From: Brachionus plicatilis
Taxonomy: Eukaryota; Rotifera; Eurotatoria; Ploima; Brachionidae
Direction: 5' to 3'
NCBI GenBank assembly: GCA_010279815.1
Contig: QEOQ01000522.1
Location: 220,420-284,419, forward strand
DNA length: 64,000 nucleotides
Of the stretch, positions 25,456-36,800 are shown one piece after another. The position numbers and the translations under genes are program-made. The notes under the pieces were generated by a model. It was not told where the DNA came from and made no database searches. It saw only the letters and a program-made list of their open reading frames with translations. Position 1 is the first letter of the stretch, and every line of letters begins with the position of its first letter.

Positions 25456-28400
25456 TTTTGATTAAATAAATTTCAAAAATCATTTATTAAAAATAAATAG
25501 TTTTATTTATTCAAAAATAAAATTAACTTCACCGCAGACTTCACAGCTAAGGCAATTGTCTGAATTTTTGATTATAATAAAAATTGATGGATTTGTGTCT
25601 ACGGGGCTTTAATTAAGCCTTTTTATTTGTAGACACCATTGAAAGCAGGTCTTCGCGACAAAATCGATTTTTCAACAAAAAAAAAATATAAAAAATTCAT
25701 TCATTTTTGGGTCAAGAATATGTTATTTGTGAAAAAAATTTAAATTTTGCAATGGGACTTGAAATCTAGAGATTTTAATAAGGTTTGCTTTGTTTTTTTT
25801 TGTTGTCCCAAGTTTGAAAAGCTTGTTAGAAAAAAACAAGATTATAAAACCGAGTTTTTGTTTGCACTAGGTTTCATTAGTCTGTACATACTATAAATAA
25901 ATCAACTAGAGATGATTAGATTTTGCTAAGCAATGAAAATATTTTTAAAATTGTTCTTTTCAAAAAATTAAGTTTTTCTTTGATATATATTTTTTTTTGA
26001 TTTAGAGTCATTTTAATTCCGAATTAGATCATAAATTTTCAAGAACATATCAAATCAAAAGAATATTTACTTTTAAATATCTTTTAAATAAATTTACTCA
26101 ATATTATACAATGGGTCAGTTAAGATTTAAAAAAGCTGACCCAATTTTTCAAACGAAATTTCTTTTTTTTATAAATATTGGGTATAAATTTACAATTTAT
26201 TGGAAAGAAATTTAATTTTTTTCTACAAAATTTATTCAAAAAAAATTTTTTTAAACTATCTCTGCATCTTTTGAAATGCATAAGATGAGAAAAAAGTAAA
26301 TTTTTTATTTTAAAATAAAAGTAAAATTAAATTCCTGTACTTTACTGAACAATTTTTTTTTTAATTTTTTTTTAAATCATTATATTGCTGATAATTAAAA
26401 TAAATAATAATATAATTAACTAGAAGAAGCCAAATTCATAATCAATAGAGCTAAACGCAACATTGATTTCTATGCCTCTAATAGTTTATTAATTCAGTTT
26501 TTTTCAGAGGGAAGTCAGGCGATAGGACAAATTAACTTCATCAGTGATTGAAATGAATACTATGAACAAATTATGTTGAAAAGTCACTTAGATAATTTTT
26601 TAAATTTATTTTAGATTTTTTTTAAGACATGTTTTTCCATTTATTTTAATTAAATATTTAGGGCCTTACCATTGACACTAAGAAACTTTGAAAGATATCA
26701 AGAAAGTTCAGATTGCAGCAGTTCTTCGATGGCCGGATAACTTATGGCTTAAACCATGCAGTATTACTTTTACTGCTATGCATGAAAAATTCAATAATAA
26801 AAAAAATAAAAAATCATAATATTTAGTATTTATTGATTACTTGTTTGAATATTAGAATTTTGAGAATAGTGAATTTTAAAATTTTTTTATTAAAAATGAT
26901 CGGGAGTTCAAATTTCTTATCGATAAAATAAGAAATTTTATTTAAAAAAATAAAAGTTCTTATTTTTTTGCATCCCAAAGCAATAAATTAGGTTATTTGA
27001 GACCGAATGTACTAAAAGCATATATTTGTGTACCAAAAGTATTAAGAGAAAAACAAAATACTTTGACTTCATTCATTATTTAAGTCAATCATTAGATTTA
27101 AATAAAACTTTCCATAAAAATACAAAATCAGTCACGTTTTTAATTAAATAAATTTAAGTCAAACAAATTTTTTAGGACCAATTTTTAAATATTCAGACAA
27201 TTCATGTTCCATAATTTTTTCTTTGCTTTTTATTTTTCCTTTTTAAAATTAATTTTTTTATGTGAAAAAGTAAATTCGGATGAATAAAAGAATAAACAAA
27301 AGATTAATACAAAAATTAGATTTTTAATTTTTAATAACCCGAATTTTTAAGGAAGAAATTTTTAATATTGTAAAGAAAGCAGATTTTAAACAGGAAATTT
27401 TGTGAAAAACTTAAATATTTTTATTAAATATTTTTAATTATTTTTTAAAAAAAAGAGTAAATTTATTTTCCAAAAAAATTTACAGGCATAAATTGAATTA
27501 AAAAAATTTAAAAAAAAATTATCTAGAAATTTAATTGATTAAAAGCGTTTTTATCATTCTAAACGCTCTTGATTAATACTAATATTCAAAACATTTTCAA
27601 CCATATATTTATTTGATTTAATTTTTGTTCAAACTAATTTGTGAACAAAAGTTTTGGTCACAATTTTAATACGAGAAAAGGTTTAATCAATAGTTTTTTA
27701 ATTCGTTTTTTTTTGTATACTCAAATCTCAAATCTTTATAATTTTTTTTTGCAATTAGGAGGAATATGGATTAATCTTTATCAATAGAGTTTCAAATTTT
27801 TAGAAATTAACTAAAAACCTTCGCCCTCTGAAACAATATTTTAAAAGGCATTCATTGATAAAATCTATAATTAATAAAACTAAAAAAATAATTTCTAAAA
27901 TTATATTAAATAAAATTACAGAAAATTATTTTTAAAAAAATGAGGTTATCTCTGTGAGGTCAAAGTTTTTAGTTTTGGATGAAGTCATTTTGGCCATCAG
28001 AATCACTTAATTAAAAAAAGACTTCTAAAAATGAATTGTTTAATCCGGTTGAGTTGTTTTCAATAAATGTCAATCTTAATTGTTATTAATGTTTTATTTT
28101 AAATAATAAACTTGTGAGTATTTTTCAACTCTTTCATAAATTTTTTCTTCTTCATCTTCATTAGACTTTAATGATTTCTTTTAATTTTAAATTTAACTTT
28201 AAATAGTAAATATATTTGAAAATTATTTACTGAGAAGATATTTAATTTTTTTCAGTCAGATTTTTAAATATTTTTTTTTCTCTTTATTTATTTAAGAGAA
28301 GTAGAACTAAAATTAAAAATTTATGTTCATGTTTAAAAAAAACTAGATCAAAGCTAAATTTAGCAGAAATAGTTCTTTTTTTTTTAAATTAAAAAAATTA

Positions 28401-29998
28401 TTGCACCTTTTCTAACCTAAAATAAATTTTAAATAAATCTTAAAAAAACTTAAATAGGATTTTAATTTGATGTTTTATTTGAATGATTTTAAAAAGAAAT
28501 TAAAGATTTTTTTAGCTAGGGAAGTTGAAACAAAGTATGTTACGCTCTGTGGAATTTTTTTTAATAATTTTTTTTTTAAAAACAAAGAAAATTTTTTTTG
28601 TTCAATTTGTACTGAATTTCACAATGCTCTAGATCAAATCGTGTAAGAATTAATTCAGAATAAAATTCTTATTATTCAAAAATAAAGCTTCAAATAACTA
28701 AACTTACTTTTTCTAATAGAAATGACCTCAATTGTTGGGGTAGGCTAAAACGTTTGAAATTTGAGCATTTTCAAAGATTTTATTTCGCTCTTTAAATAAA
28801 GAAAGTATTCAGGAAACTTTAGCAAATTTTTCTTTAATATTTAATTCTTAATTAAATTTTTTGTAACGAAATTATTTTAAAATAAAACGCAGGTTTTTAA
28901 TAATTTTATTTTCTAAATTTTAAATTTGAAAAAAAGGGATAAAATTAACACAGTTTCGGATTAATTGATCAAAATTTGAAACAAAATAAATAAACATTGT
29001 AGATCAGCATTTAAAGAAGCCGAAATTTAAATCTACCTTTCTTTTTTAAGTAATTTAGTTCTTCACAATCAAAATTTTCTATATCTAGTTGCTTTTACTC
29101 ACAGATTAATGAAAATTTTTAAATTAAAAATATTGATCACTATTTATTTTAAAAATTTCCATTTAATCTTTCGTAAAATTATTTTCTATTTAAAAAGTAT
29201 TAAATTAAATAATAATTAATCGATTTTTCAAGTTTATATTGGTCTAAAATCCATCTGTCTCAAAAAAATTTCTTAATCCTTATTCAATTTTGAAATTTCA
29301 TAAAAAATAATTCAAGATTTTTGATTAAAGATTCAAGATTCACACATTTTTGAAAAATTTGCAAGATAATGCCGCATCTTTCGATGCAATTTTTTTACCA
29401 GAGATTCACTTTATTTCGGGCCATAAAGATATTTTTTTAGGTTAAAAAAGTTTACCAATATTTCAAATTTTTTCAATTTGTGCTGAATTTCACAACGCCT
29501 TTAAGATTAAATAAAATAAACACAAATGGATATTTCTTTGAGAAGCCGTATTTAGGTTATTCATTTAATGTGATAACTGATCAATTTTATTTAAAAAAAA
29601 ATATTTAATTTTCTATGTGATTTTTTTTTAAATCCACAATGCCTTTTTAAAAATGAAAATAATTTTAAAATAAAATGAATTCTTATTTTTTAAGATCTAT
29701 CTTTTCATTGTTTGAATAATTAAATCAATTCCTTGAAATAAATTTAAAATAATTTCAAAAATAATCAAAAAATTTGTCTATTAAATTTTTATTTAATTAA
29801 TATAAAATGAGGTCTTGGCTACAATCAATTGTAGAAGATTTAGTACTGAACATGTTTTTAGATGTATTCGAACACCAATTGTTCGATTTCAAAAGATCAA
29901 ATTTTAACAAATGTCACATCTCCTCATTAATTTATAGGTCATAGACCGTACCATCACAAAACGCACTCTATTAAATTTTTATTAATTTAGACAAAAAA
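25456..29998. other. Gene-free AT-rich DNA, 4.5 kb
   Basis: I found no supportable coding sequence. Two stretches (about 28598-28629 and 29466-29495) read GTACTGAATTTCACAATGC-like and resemble decayed ends of the MULE-type MITE found at 48979-49319. The remainder is A/T runs. Confidence 0.45.
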
Positions 29999-30979
29999 AT
30001 GAAAATAAAATTTTTCATATTTATTTTTTTGGTCAGACAAATTTTGGCATCAGGTCCAATCGACGTCGGAATCATATTCACCAAAGCAGGAGGAAACGAA
30101 AACCTAATCGAAAAATTCAAAACATGCGTATCCTCAATCCTCAAATACTCGTCCATTGATCTCAATTTGTACATAATTGGCGACACCGAAAGCCAGTACA
30201 TAGCCAAAAATGTGATAGACAAAATAAAAAAGCCAAACATAAATTTCAATCTGAAGTCAATAGATGCAGATTCTCTGGCCAAAAAGATGCATGAATTGGT
30301 GTCAAAAATGCAGAATCACTTTTCCCATAGTCCTACGTCATACTACGGCGATTCACTGTTCTTTTTGTCCATTGGACTCCATAAAGTTTTCAATCAAAAC
30401 ATTGACAAAATGATCCTTTTGGACTCAGACCTTAAGTTCAAAAGAGACATTGGCGATTTGCATGCGCTTTTTTCCAATTTTAGCAGTACCAATCTGATCG
30501 GTATAGCGCGAGACGGTCAACCTGTGTACCGGCACTTGTTTTGGCAGTTTAGAAAGGAGAACCTAGACACACGGGTTGGCAATCCTCCGCCAGACGGCTT
30601 GACCGGATTTAATAGTGGAGTATTGCTTCTGGACTTGGCTAAAATGAGAAGATCCCAGTTGTACAACCAACTTTTGACTAATGAAAAAGTTGATTATCTG
30701 ACCAAAAAATATTATTTTAAAGGTCATTTGGGAGATCAGGATTTTTTTTCTTTAGTTGGAATGGAACATGAAGAATTGTTTTATGTGCTTCCGTGCCAAT
30801 GGAACAGACAATTGTGTCGATGGTGGGGTGAGCACGGATATGGGGATGTAATAGATGAGTATTATAAATGTGATGGAGAAATTTTTGTTTATCATGGTAA
30901 TTGTAACACGCCAATACCAAGGGATTCTGATGATGATGAATACCAGTCTTATTTTGTCCGTATCAAAAACGATCTTTGA
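29999..30979 (+). CDS. XXYLT1: Xyloside xylosyltransferase 1-like glycosyltransferase
   Basis: Intronless ORF of 326 aa. A hydrophobic N-terminus (residues 3-16) should act as signal anchor, placing the enzyme in the ER or Golgi lumen. The GT8-type fold is visible: IGDTESQ, a DSD metal-binding motif at 142-144 (LLDSDLKF), GFNSGVLLLDL and GDQDFFSL, ending with HGNCNTPIP. The C-terminal block and overall order fit XXYLT1, which adds the second xylose to O-glucose glycans on EGF repeats (Notch pathway). The related GXYLT enzymes are the main alternative. The gene is slightly shorter than human XXYLT1 in the stem region. Lack of introns could point to an old retrocopy, but the frame is intact. 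A poly-T stretch follows the stop. Confidence 0.82.
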   Translation: MKIKFFIFIFLVRQILASGPIDVGIIFTKAGGNENLIEKFKTCVSSILKYSSIDLNLYIIGDTESQYIAKNVIDKIKKPNINFNLKSIDADSLAKKMHELVSKMQNHFSHSPTSYYGDSLFFLSIGLHKVFNQNIDKMILLDSDLKFKRDIGDLHALFSNFSSTNLIGIARDGQPVYRHLFWQFRKENLDTRVGNPPPDGLTGFNSGVLLLDLAKMRRSQLYNQLLTNEKVDYLTKKYYFKGHLGDQDFFSLVGMEHEELFYVLPCQWNRQLCRWWGEHGYGDVIDEYYKCDGEIFVYHGNCNTPIPRDSDDDEYQSYFVRIKNDL

Positions 30980-31570
30980 ATTTATTTATTAAAATTTTTT
31001 TTTCTTTTAAATCCATATTTTTTTAATTTTAGTCACTTTTTCAAAGCTTAATTGAGTTAAAATAAAAATTCTACTATACTTTTATTTTAATACACAAATT
31101 TAATTATTTGCTTCAATAATAAAACAAATACAAAAAAATATTTTTACAGCATTTTTTCAAAGAATTGTTGATTAGTATTTAATAACAAATTTTATATTAC
31201 CGTATACCCTTGCAAAGAGATGCATGCACCAAAAACCAAAACTCAGGTTTTAGCCCATGCATCACGTTACATCTCGCCCATGTTAAACTTTCCCTCCTTT
31301 TAATGCGTGCATTAAAATGCAGATTTTTGGTGTATTTGGTGTAAATTCTAACGTGTATCTAATATGACTTGGTTAAATTCCGACTGGTGCTTCACCGGTA
31401 TCTGAACTTTCAGTTAAACTATCAGTCCTAGATACAAATTCACTTTGACTAGAATTGTTCATTTTTTATATCTTAAAACTTTTGTGAATATAAGCCAAGA
31501 AAAATGGATAAAGAAAAATGCTTAAGAAAAAGAGAAAGCGTGTATATTTCTTTTGAGTTTTAGCTTTATT
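30980..31570. other. Intergenic DNA
   Basis: 31200-31340 contains ATGCATGCACCAAAAACC and a loosely inverted partner (TGCGTGCATTAAAATGCAG), suggesting an old fold-back. A short minus-strand ORF starting near 31460 (MNNSSQSEFVSRTDSL...) is preceded by TATAAAAAATG, but it has only 29 codons and no recognisable partner exons. Confidence 0.3.
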
Positions 31571-31575
31571 ACAAC

Positions 31576-31600
31576 TAGTGTTGGGGGCCGGTCGAGAGGC
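31576..31600. mobile_element. Possible terminal repeat of a hAT-like element
   Basis: GTGTTGGGGGCCGGTC closely resembles the start of the repeat at 35240 (TAGTGTTGGGTAGCAGTC). No matching right end was located, so the element limits are unknown. Confidence 0.3.
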
Positions 31601-31651
31601 CACGTGGCCAAAATTAAAAAACAAAATTTTCTAAATTTTTAAAATTTTTGA

Positions 31652-32231
31652 AAAAATGAATACTATAATGATTCTACATCAATACATAATGAATATGATA
31701 GGAAGCTAAATGAAAGAGGTGAATATATAAATGACTTAAAGAAAAAACTAGAAAACAAGGAAAGGGTAAACAAAGAATTGATAGAAAAAATAAATACATA
31801 TAAACAATTGACAGGTAAATTTTAATTTTTCAAATTTTATTATTTTTTTATCACATTTAAAATTTAAGATCCTTCATTCATACAAAGTATTGTACCATTG
31901 TGTGTGCAAAAATTAAAATATATTGGTTCTGAAAAAAAGTTTGAAGAGATAAGAAAATTTGGTACGAACACTACAGAAATACTTATTCACAACAGCTACG
32001 AAGGAATTTATATGCACAAAAACTTGTTTAATCGGATTAAAATAATGATTGAACAGAAACAAAGTGGCACATCAATATTTCGAGTAATGGCCAAAGCGCT
32101 TGTTCCTGATGCTGATGTTTAGGCTAAAAGTACAGAATCAAAAATGGACCAGAACAAACCAGCTCTCAGGGCTGCAAAAGGTAAGAATATCAAAGTTTGT
32201 TCGGAATGCAAGACTGAAACAGAAAAGAAAT
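31652..32231 (+). pseudogene. Broken two-exon gene fragment, unknown (weakly BEN-like)
   Basis: Exon A (about 31652-31814) is open but has no start codon. It encodes a charged coiled-coil-like stretch (NDLKKKLENKERVNKELIEK) ending ACAG before GTAAAT. Exon B begins after TTTAAG at about 31870 (DPSFIQSIVPLCVQ) and runs to a TAG at 32120-32122 (ending ALVPDADV). After the TAG the same frame stays open for 36 codons (to KVCSECKTETEKK) and a TAA at 32229-32231, so the TAG looks like a nonsense mutation. A run such as TSIFRVMAKALV followed by KPALRAAK faintly recalls BEN domains, but this is a guess. It lies just inside the hAT-like end at 31576. Confidence 0.4.
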
Positions 32232-32499
32232 AAATTTTATTTTTATTTAAATATTAATATTTTTTTATAAAAAAATTTCAAAATTTTCAATTAATGATTT
32301 AAATTTTAATAAATATTTTTTTCATATATAATTTTTAAATTTATCTAATGATTAAAATAATTAAGTTTATAATGAAATTTTTAAGTTACACTACAAATAA
32401 TATACGAGAAAAATTTTCGAAATATTTGGCCATCTTTGATTTTTTTTCGAAAATTTTTCTTTATATTTTCAGTATTTGATTTTACTAGGATCACTTGGA

Positions 32500-32745
32500 C
32501 ACTAGATCTTAATGTTTGAAAATGTTTTGTAATGCACATCGGCCCAAGAAACGAGGGTTTAAATTACACTATTTTCTATAAGTATAATGCAGGGAACGTG
32601 TCTATAGAGAAAGACAAGTCTCGAAAAGGATTTGGGAATTTACGTACAAAGTGATTTGAAATGGAGAATTCAGATCAGGTACTGTGCAAATCGTGCAAAT
32701 CGGATTTTGGATATGATAGTCAAAACCTTTAAAAATCTTAATCTA
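32500..32745 (+). pseudogene. LINE reverse-transcriptase relic (thumb region)
   Basis: Plus-strand frames give HIGPRNEGLNYTIF, then (after a one-base shift) a SLEKDLGIYVQSDLKW-like segment and NRANRILDMIVKTF. These are the standard blocks after the RT palm in CR1/Jockey-type LINEs. Frame changes show decay. A (AAT)n tract at 32742-32759 and a small hairpin with TTCGAAGTCGAAG follow. Confidence 0.6.
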
Positions 32746-32893
32746 ATAATAATAATAATAAGGGTCCTATTTCTTCGAAGTCGAAGTTAGGGACGAGATT
32801 GCGTCGCGCCACACGGTCCTTTCCATTAAAGTTTTAGACCAATTTTCAAGATCAAAATGATCATTTAAAAATTTGATACATTAAAAATTTTTC

Positions 32894-33090
32894 TTGATAG
32901 ATCCTTTGTTACTCTTACTTCAACTTTTTCACAATGGTTTTGATAATAATTCTATGAGCCTCATTACTAACTTTTTTGATGACAGATCCCATTTTGTGAA
33001 GCTAAAAAACTCGACTTCTAAATTCGCTAAGTTGAAACTTAGTGTTCCACAGGGTTCTGTACTTGATCCAAAAGGAACATTAATTCTTTT
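32894..33090 (+). pseudogene. LINE reverse-transcriptase relic (palm region)
   Basis: The frame reads SLITNFFDDRSHFVKL and, further on, VPQGSVLDP, matching RT motif 4 (GVPQGSxLGP) with its preceding WxxxYLxxR block. It precedes in protein order the piece at 32500-32745, so the two come from rearranged or separate insertions. Confidence 0.6.
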
Positions 33091-33127
33091 AAATTTTCAA
33101 CAAAATATGAAATTAATATTTTTTTAA

Positions 33128-35239
33128 CATTAATATTATTTAATTAATTTTTTGAATTAACAAGTATTGGTGTAGCAAATTTAAAAAAGAAAAATCTTCT
33201 ATTAAAAAAGTGATTAGATTCATTGATTAATACTTTATTTTCTTATTTAGAAACCAAAAAACAAATCGAACAAAATAATTAAAATACATTGAACTTTATT
33301 TGTTTAACAATTTAAGAAAATCTGTTCGACAATTCTCTAAAAATTGTTCTCAAAATTTTGACTGAAAAAAAAACGCCGATTCATTCTTTTTGTAACTAAT
33401 TTCTGATTGCATTGCTAAAAATTCTGAACCAAAAAATTATTTTTCTATATTTTTCTAACAAATTTTATTTGTGTGTGATTTTCAATTGCGTGATAAATTC
33501 TCTAATCACTTTATATTTTTCTTGAGTTTGAGTAAACCAGACCGTAGTTTCTAGTAATTTTTTGCAAAATGTTCAAGGAAAAAGAAAGTAAACTAACTGC
33601 ACTAATCACGAAAATTTTAGTAAAAAGTTAAAATTGCAAAAAAAATTCTTATTTTTTGGAAAATTATGTAATATTGATAAGTTATTAATATTTTGACTTT
33701 TGTTTAATGTTTAAAGTAAATTTTTTTAAGTAGTTTTAGTAATTTAATTGAAAAATTTTAACAAAGGAAGAAAAAGTAAACAAATTTTTCTTATAATTTT
33801 TCCAAAGAAAATAATTTATTTGATTAAATTCATTTTTTGTCATTTTTAAAGGTTTTTAATGATTCAATCGTCTCAATTTTTGAATAAATCTTTTTACCAC
33901 CAAGACTTTATTAGAATTTTAAATTTTTTTACAATTTTTCCATGTTCAGTAACACAGACCGATATACCGTAACACAAAATTTTTTAATTCATTAAAAATT
34001 AAAAATTTTAAAACAAAGAAAAAATCAAATGTCAACTATTATTTTGATATTTGAAATTTAGTAATTTTTACTAACTTGCAATTTTTTGAATTTTTTTACC
34101 TAACATTACTAGGAAAACTTACTGAATACACTTAATTTATCAGTTCAATTTACAAATCTAGTTTCAGGCTTGAGCTATAATATTTTTATTTTTTTTTCAT
34201 ATTTTTACGACTTTTCCTTTTTTGTCTTCAATTTAATTTTTAATCAGCTCAGAAGATTTACTTTAATTTTAATATTATTTGCTCTAATAGCTGATTATCA
34301 AAAAAAATATTTTAGTCGATTGCAATAAGAAATAGGTTGAAAAATTCCAATTTTCAAATAATCATGCAACAGATTTTATTGATTTTTTTATCTATCTAAG
34401 AAAGCTTTTAAATTTATAATTTTTATCTAACCATTAATTTATTAGAATTTTTTTACTAAATTTTTTACCAAAATTAAAAGAGTTTGAAATTTGATTTTGT
34501 TATTTTTTCCATCATTATTTTATAAGCTTAAATTAAAAACAATTTTTATATTTTCAAATTCTGTAAAATAAAATAAATTAAAATTTTGAATTACAGTAAT
34601 ATTTTTTATTTTCCTTTGCTAGCTATGGGCTCTCTTTTTATTTTTAATCTTATTTAGATTATGCGTCAACATTAATGAAAATTTTTATTGACAAGAAAAA
34701 CAAAAATTGTGTCAGTCAAATAGTTAGAAATATTTATTGCCATTTTTATGTTGTTAAATTAAAATTTGATGTCAGTAATGGAAAATTTTTCAAATCAAAA
34801 ATGTCAAATGTTTCTAAAAAAATCTCAAGATCACTTATTATGGTTAACTAAATATGAAATTTAATTTAGAAAAGATTTACGCCAATAATTTAAATTTTAT
34901 CTTTGAATTGTTAATTTTAAGATGGAAATTTTTAAAATTAATTATTTAAAACTGAATATAAATTTTAATTTTAAGAGTAGTATGTTATTTACAGGAAAAT
35001 ATTTAACTAACTAAATTAAATGCTTATTATAAACATTCAATTAATAAAGGGTGGAAATAAAAATCAATAAAGTCGATTATTTCTAGAAGAAAAGTAAACA
35101 AATAAATGAATAAATTATTTTTAAATTCCTTAAAAGCTAATGTCAAAGTAAGATGAAAAATTTTTTTTTTTTTCTCACTCTAGGAATAAGAATTTGGATT
35201 TAATTTTTGAAAATTTTTGTCAATTTACAAATTTTATAT
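33128..35239. other. Gene-free AT-rich DNA
   Basis: I see no ORF, exon pair or repeat that can be supported in this stretch. Confidence 0.5.
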
Positions 35240-35813
35240 TAGTGTTGGGTAGCAGTCATTTTCGGAGCAAGACGGACGGTCAAGACATTCTAAAAGACCG
35301 GTCTTTTGGACCATTCGTTTGAAAATGACCGGTCCTTTTCAAACGGACTGTCTAAAAAAGAAAACAAGAAAAGAGATTTAAGTATGACATGCATTGTATT
35401 ATAATTTAAAGAAATAATTAAAATTATTTGTTTATGATTTTATTAAACACAATTTTTTTTTAATTTAATAATAACTCAATTTTTTATTTTTTTTTAACAT
35501 TATTTTTTCTACTTTTTCTGAGGAAATTTTATTTCTTCTATTCTAAATTTGATAGCCTGTTGATGAAAAAATCGGAAATTGATAACATGTCTTTCTGATG
35601 GTATACTAGTATTAAATAAAGAGTTTAAAGCTTTTCTACTTAAATAAAATCATATAAAATAAATAAATACATGTACAGGCCAATTTGTTATTTTAAATAT
35701 TTTTTTTTGATCCAAATAAATACAAGACCGTTTATAAGATCGGTCCAAGACTTATGGTCAGGACCGTTTTACTAGACCGTCTGACTAGGCCTAAATAGAC
35801 CGCTCTTACACTG
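35240..35813. repeat. Possible fold-back element with GACCGGTC-type ends
   Basis: The left part (35240-35350) is rich in GACCGGTC and GGACGGTC units. The right part (35728-35813) has the complementary GACCG and CGGTC motifs and ends TCTTACACTG, which in inverted form (CAGTGTAAGAGCGGTC) resembles the left end TAGTGTTGGGTAGCAGTC. The middle is AT-rich. No target duplication is clear. Confidence 0.4.
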
Positions 35814-36400
35814 AACAAAAATTTATAAATTCAAAATTTTATAAATTAATTAAATTAAAATTAAAATCTGGTTTGAAAAATAATCAAAATTTTTTAAAAA
35901 GTAAAAAATAATTTAATGTAAATTATTTAATTTAATTTTTTTAATTTTCAATAGTTTCAAAAAAATTTAATATCATATTTTTCTAATTTAGATTTGGTCT
36001 AATCTAATGATCAATTTTTTCTAAACTTAGACATTTGAAACATTCCGAGAGTACCTTTAATAGTGATATGTGTACACGTGTAAATTTTTCAAGCAGAGTT
36101 CGAAATTGTGAGTATCAGTTTGCAGAATCAATTTTGGACTTTGAGAAAATAAGTTATTGAATTTTTTTTACTATTGTTTCTTATTTCCGGGTCTGTTTGG
36201 CCCGGGTTGAATTAGGTTCTAAAGAAAAAAAAAATATATATATATCATGATAAATTGATATTTTACATAATGCTAAATAATAAGAAAAGATGACGTAGTC
36301 ATTTAGAGAACTAGAAAACTAAGTCAAAATTAGTTTCTCTTTAATTTCATTAATTTTTCTAGAGGGTTCACAGAATACTCTTTTATTTTAGAAACATAGA
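35814..36400. other. Gene-free AT-rich DNA
   Basis: No coding or repeat structure is visible apart from a short TA-rich tract near 36233-36246. Confidence 0.45.
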
Positions 36401-36469
36401 CTTCTATTTCTCACTTCGATATTCTTGGAACATACTCCATACTAATTTTTCTTCAGCAGACTTATTCTA

Positions 36470-36800
36470 CTCCATTTCCATTGATTTTTGAAACATAATG
36501 CGCTTCCAGGGTTTCTGTCTGCTGACATTCCAAATCACATGCTAAGGCCTTTCGAGTTGTCTTGTGTAACTTTTAAGCAAATTGGCTAAGTTCTTGTTTT
36601 CCTGAACAGCTTTTTATTTGAGATCAATTTTGGAGAAAAGATTCTCAATATTTTACCACGATGTCCATTATGAAATGCTTCTTCTCTTTGAAAGAGCCAT
36701 CAACTTTCTTCTGATCTCGAACATCAACTTGATCTTCAAAAATCAATGATGAAATTTTCAAAAGCAGTGATACAGTGCTTCTATAAAAGGCTCAGAATAG
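36470..36800 (-). pseudogene. Decayed coding segment, unidentified
   Basis: The composition is clearly richer than the surroundings. On the minus strand one frame reads KISSLIFEDQVDVRDQKKV through HFIMDIVVKY, and a neighbouring frame continues with IENLFSKIDLK, KAVQENKNLANLLKSYTRQ and HVIWNVSRQKPWKR. Stops and at least one frameshift interrupt it. The helical, charged pattern suggests a coiled-coil protein or a transposon protein, but I cannot name it. Confidence 0.35.

Noticed and set aside
31378..31460. Short minus-strand ORF starting MNNSSQSEFVS with a TATAAA-like box
   Set aside because: It has only 29 codons, and no acceptable continuing exon was found. It could be a transposon leader peptide, but this cannot be supported.
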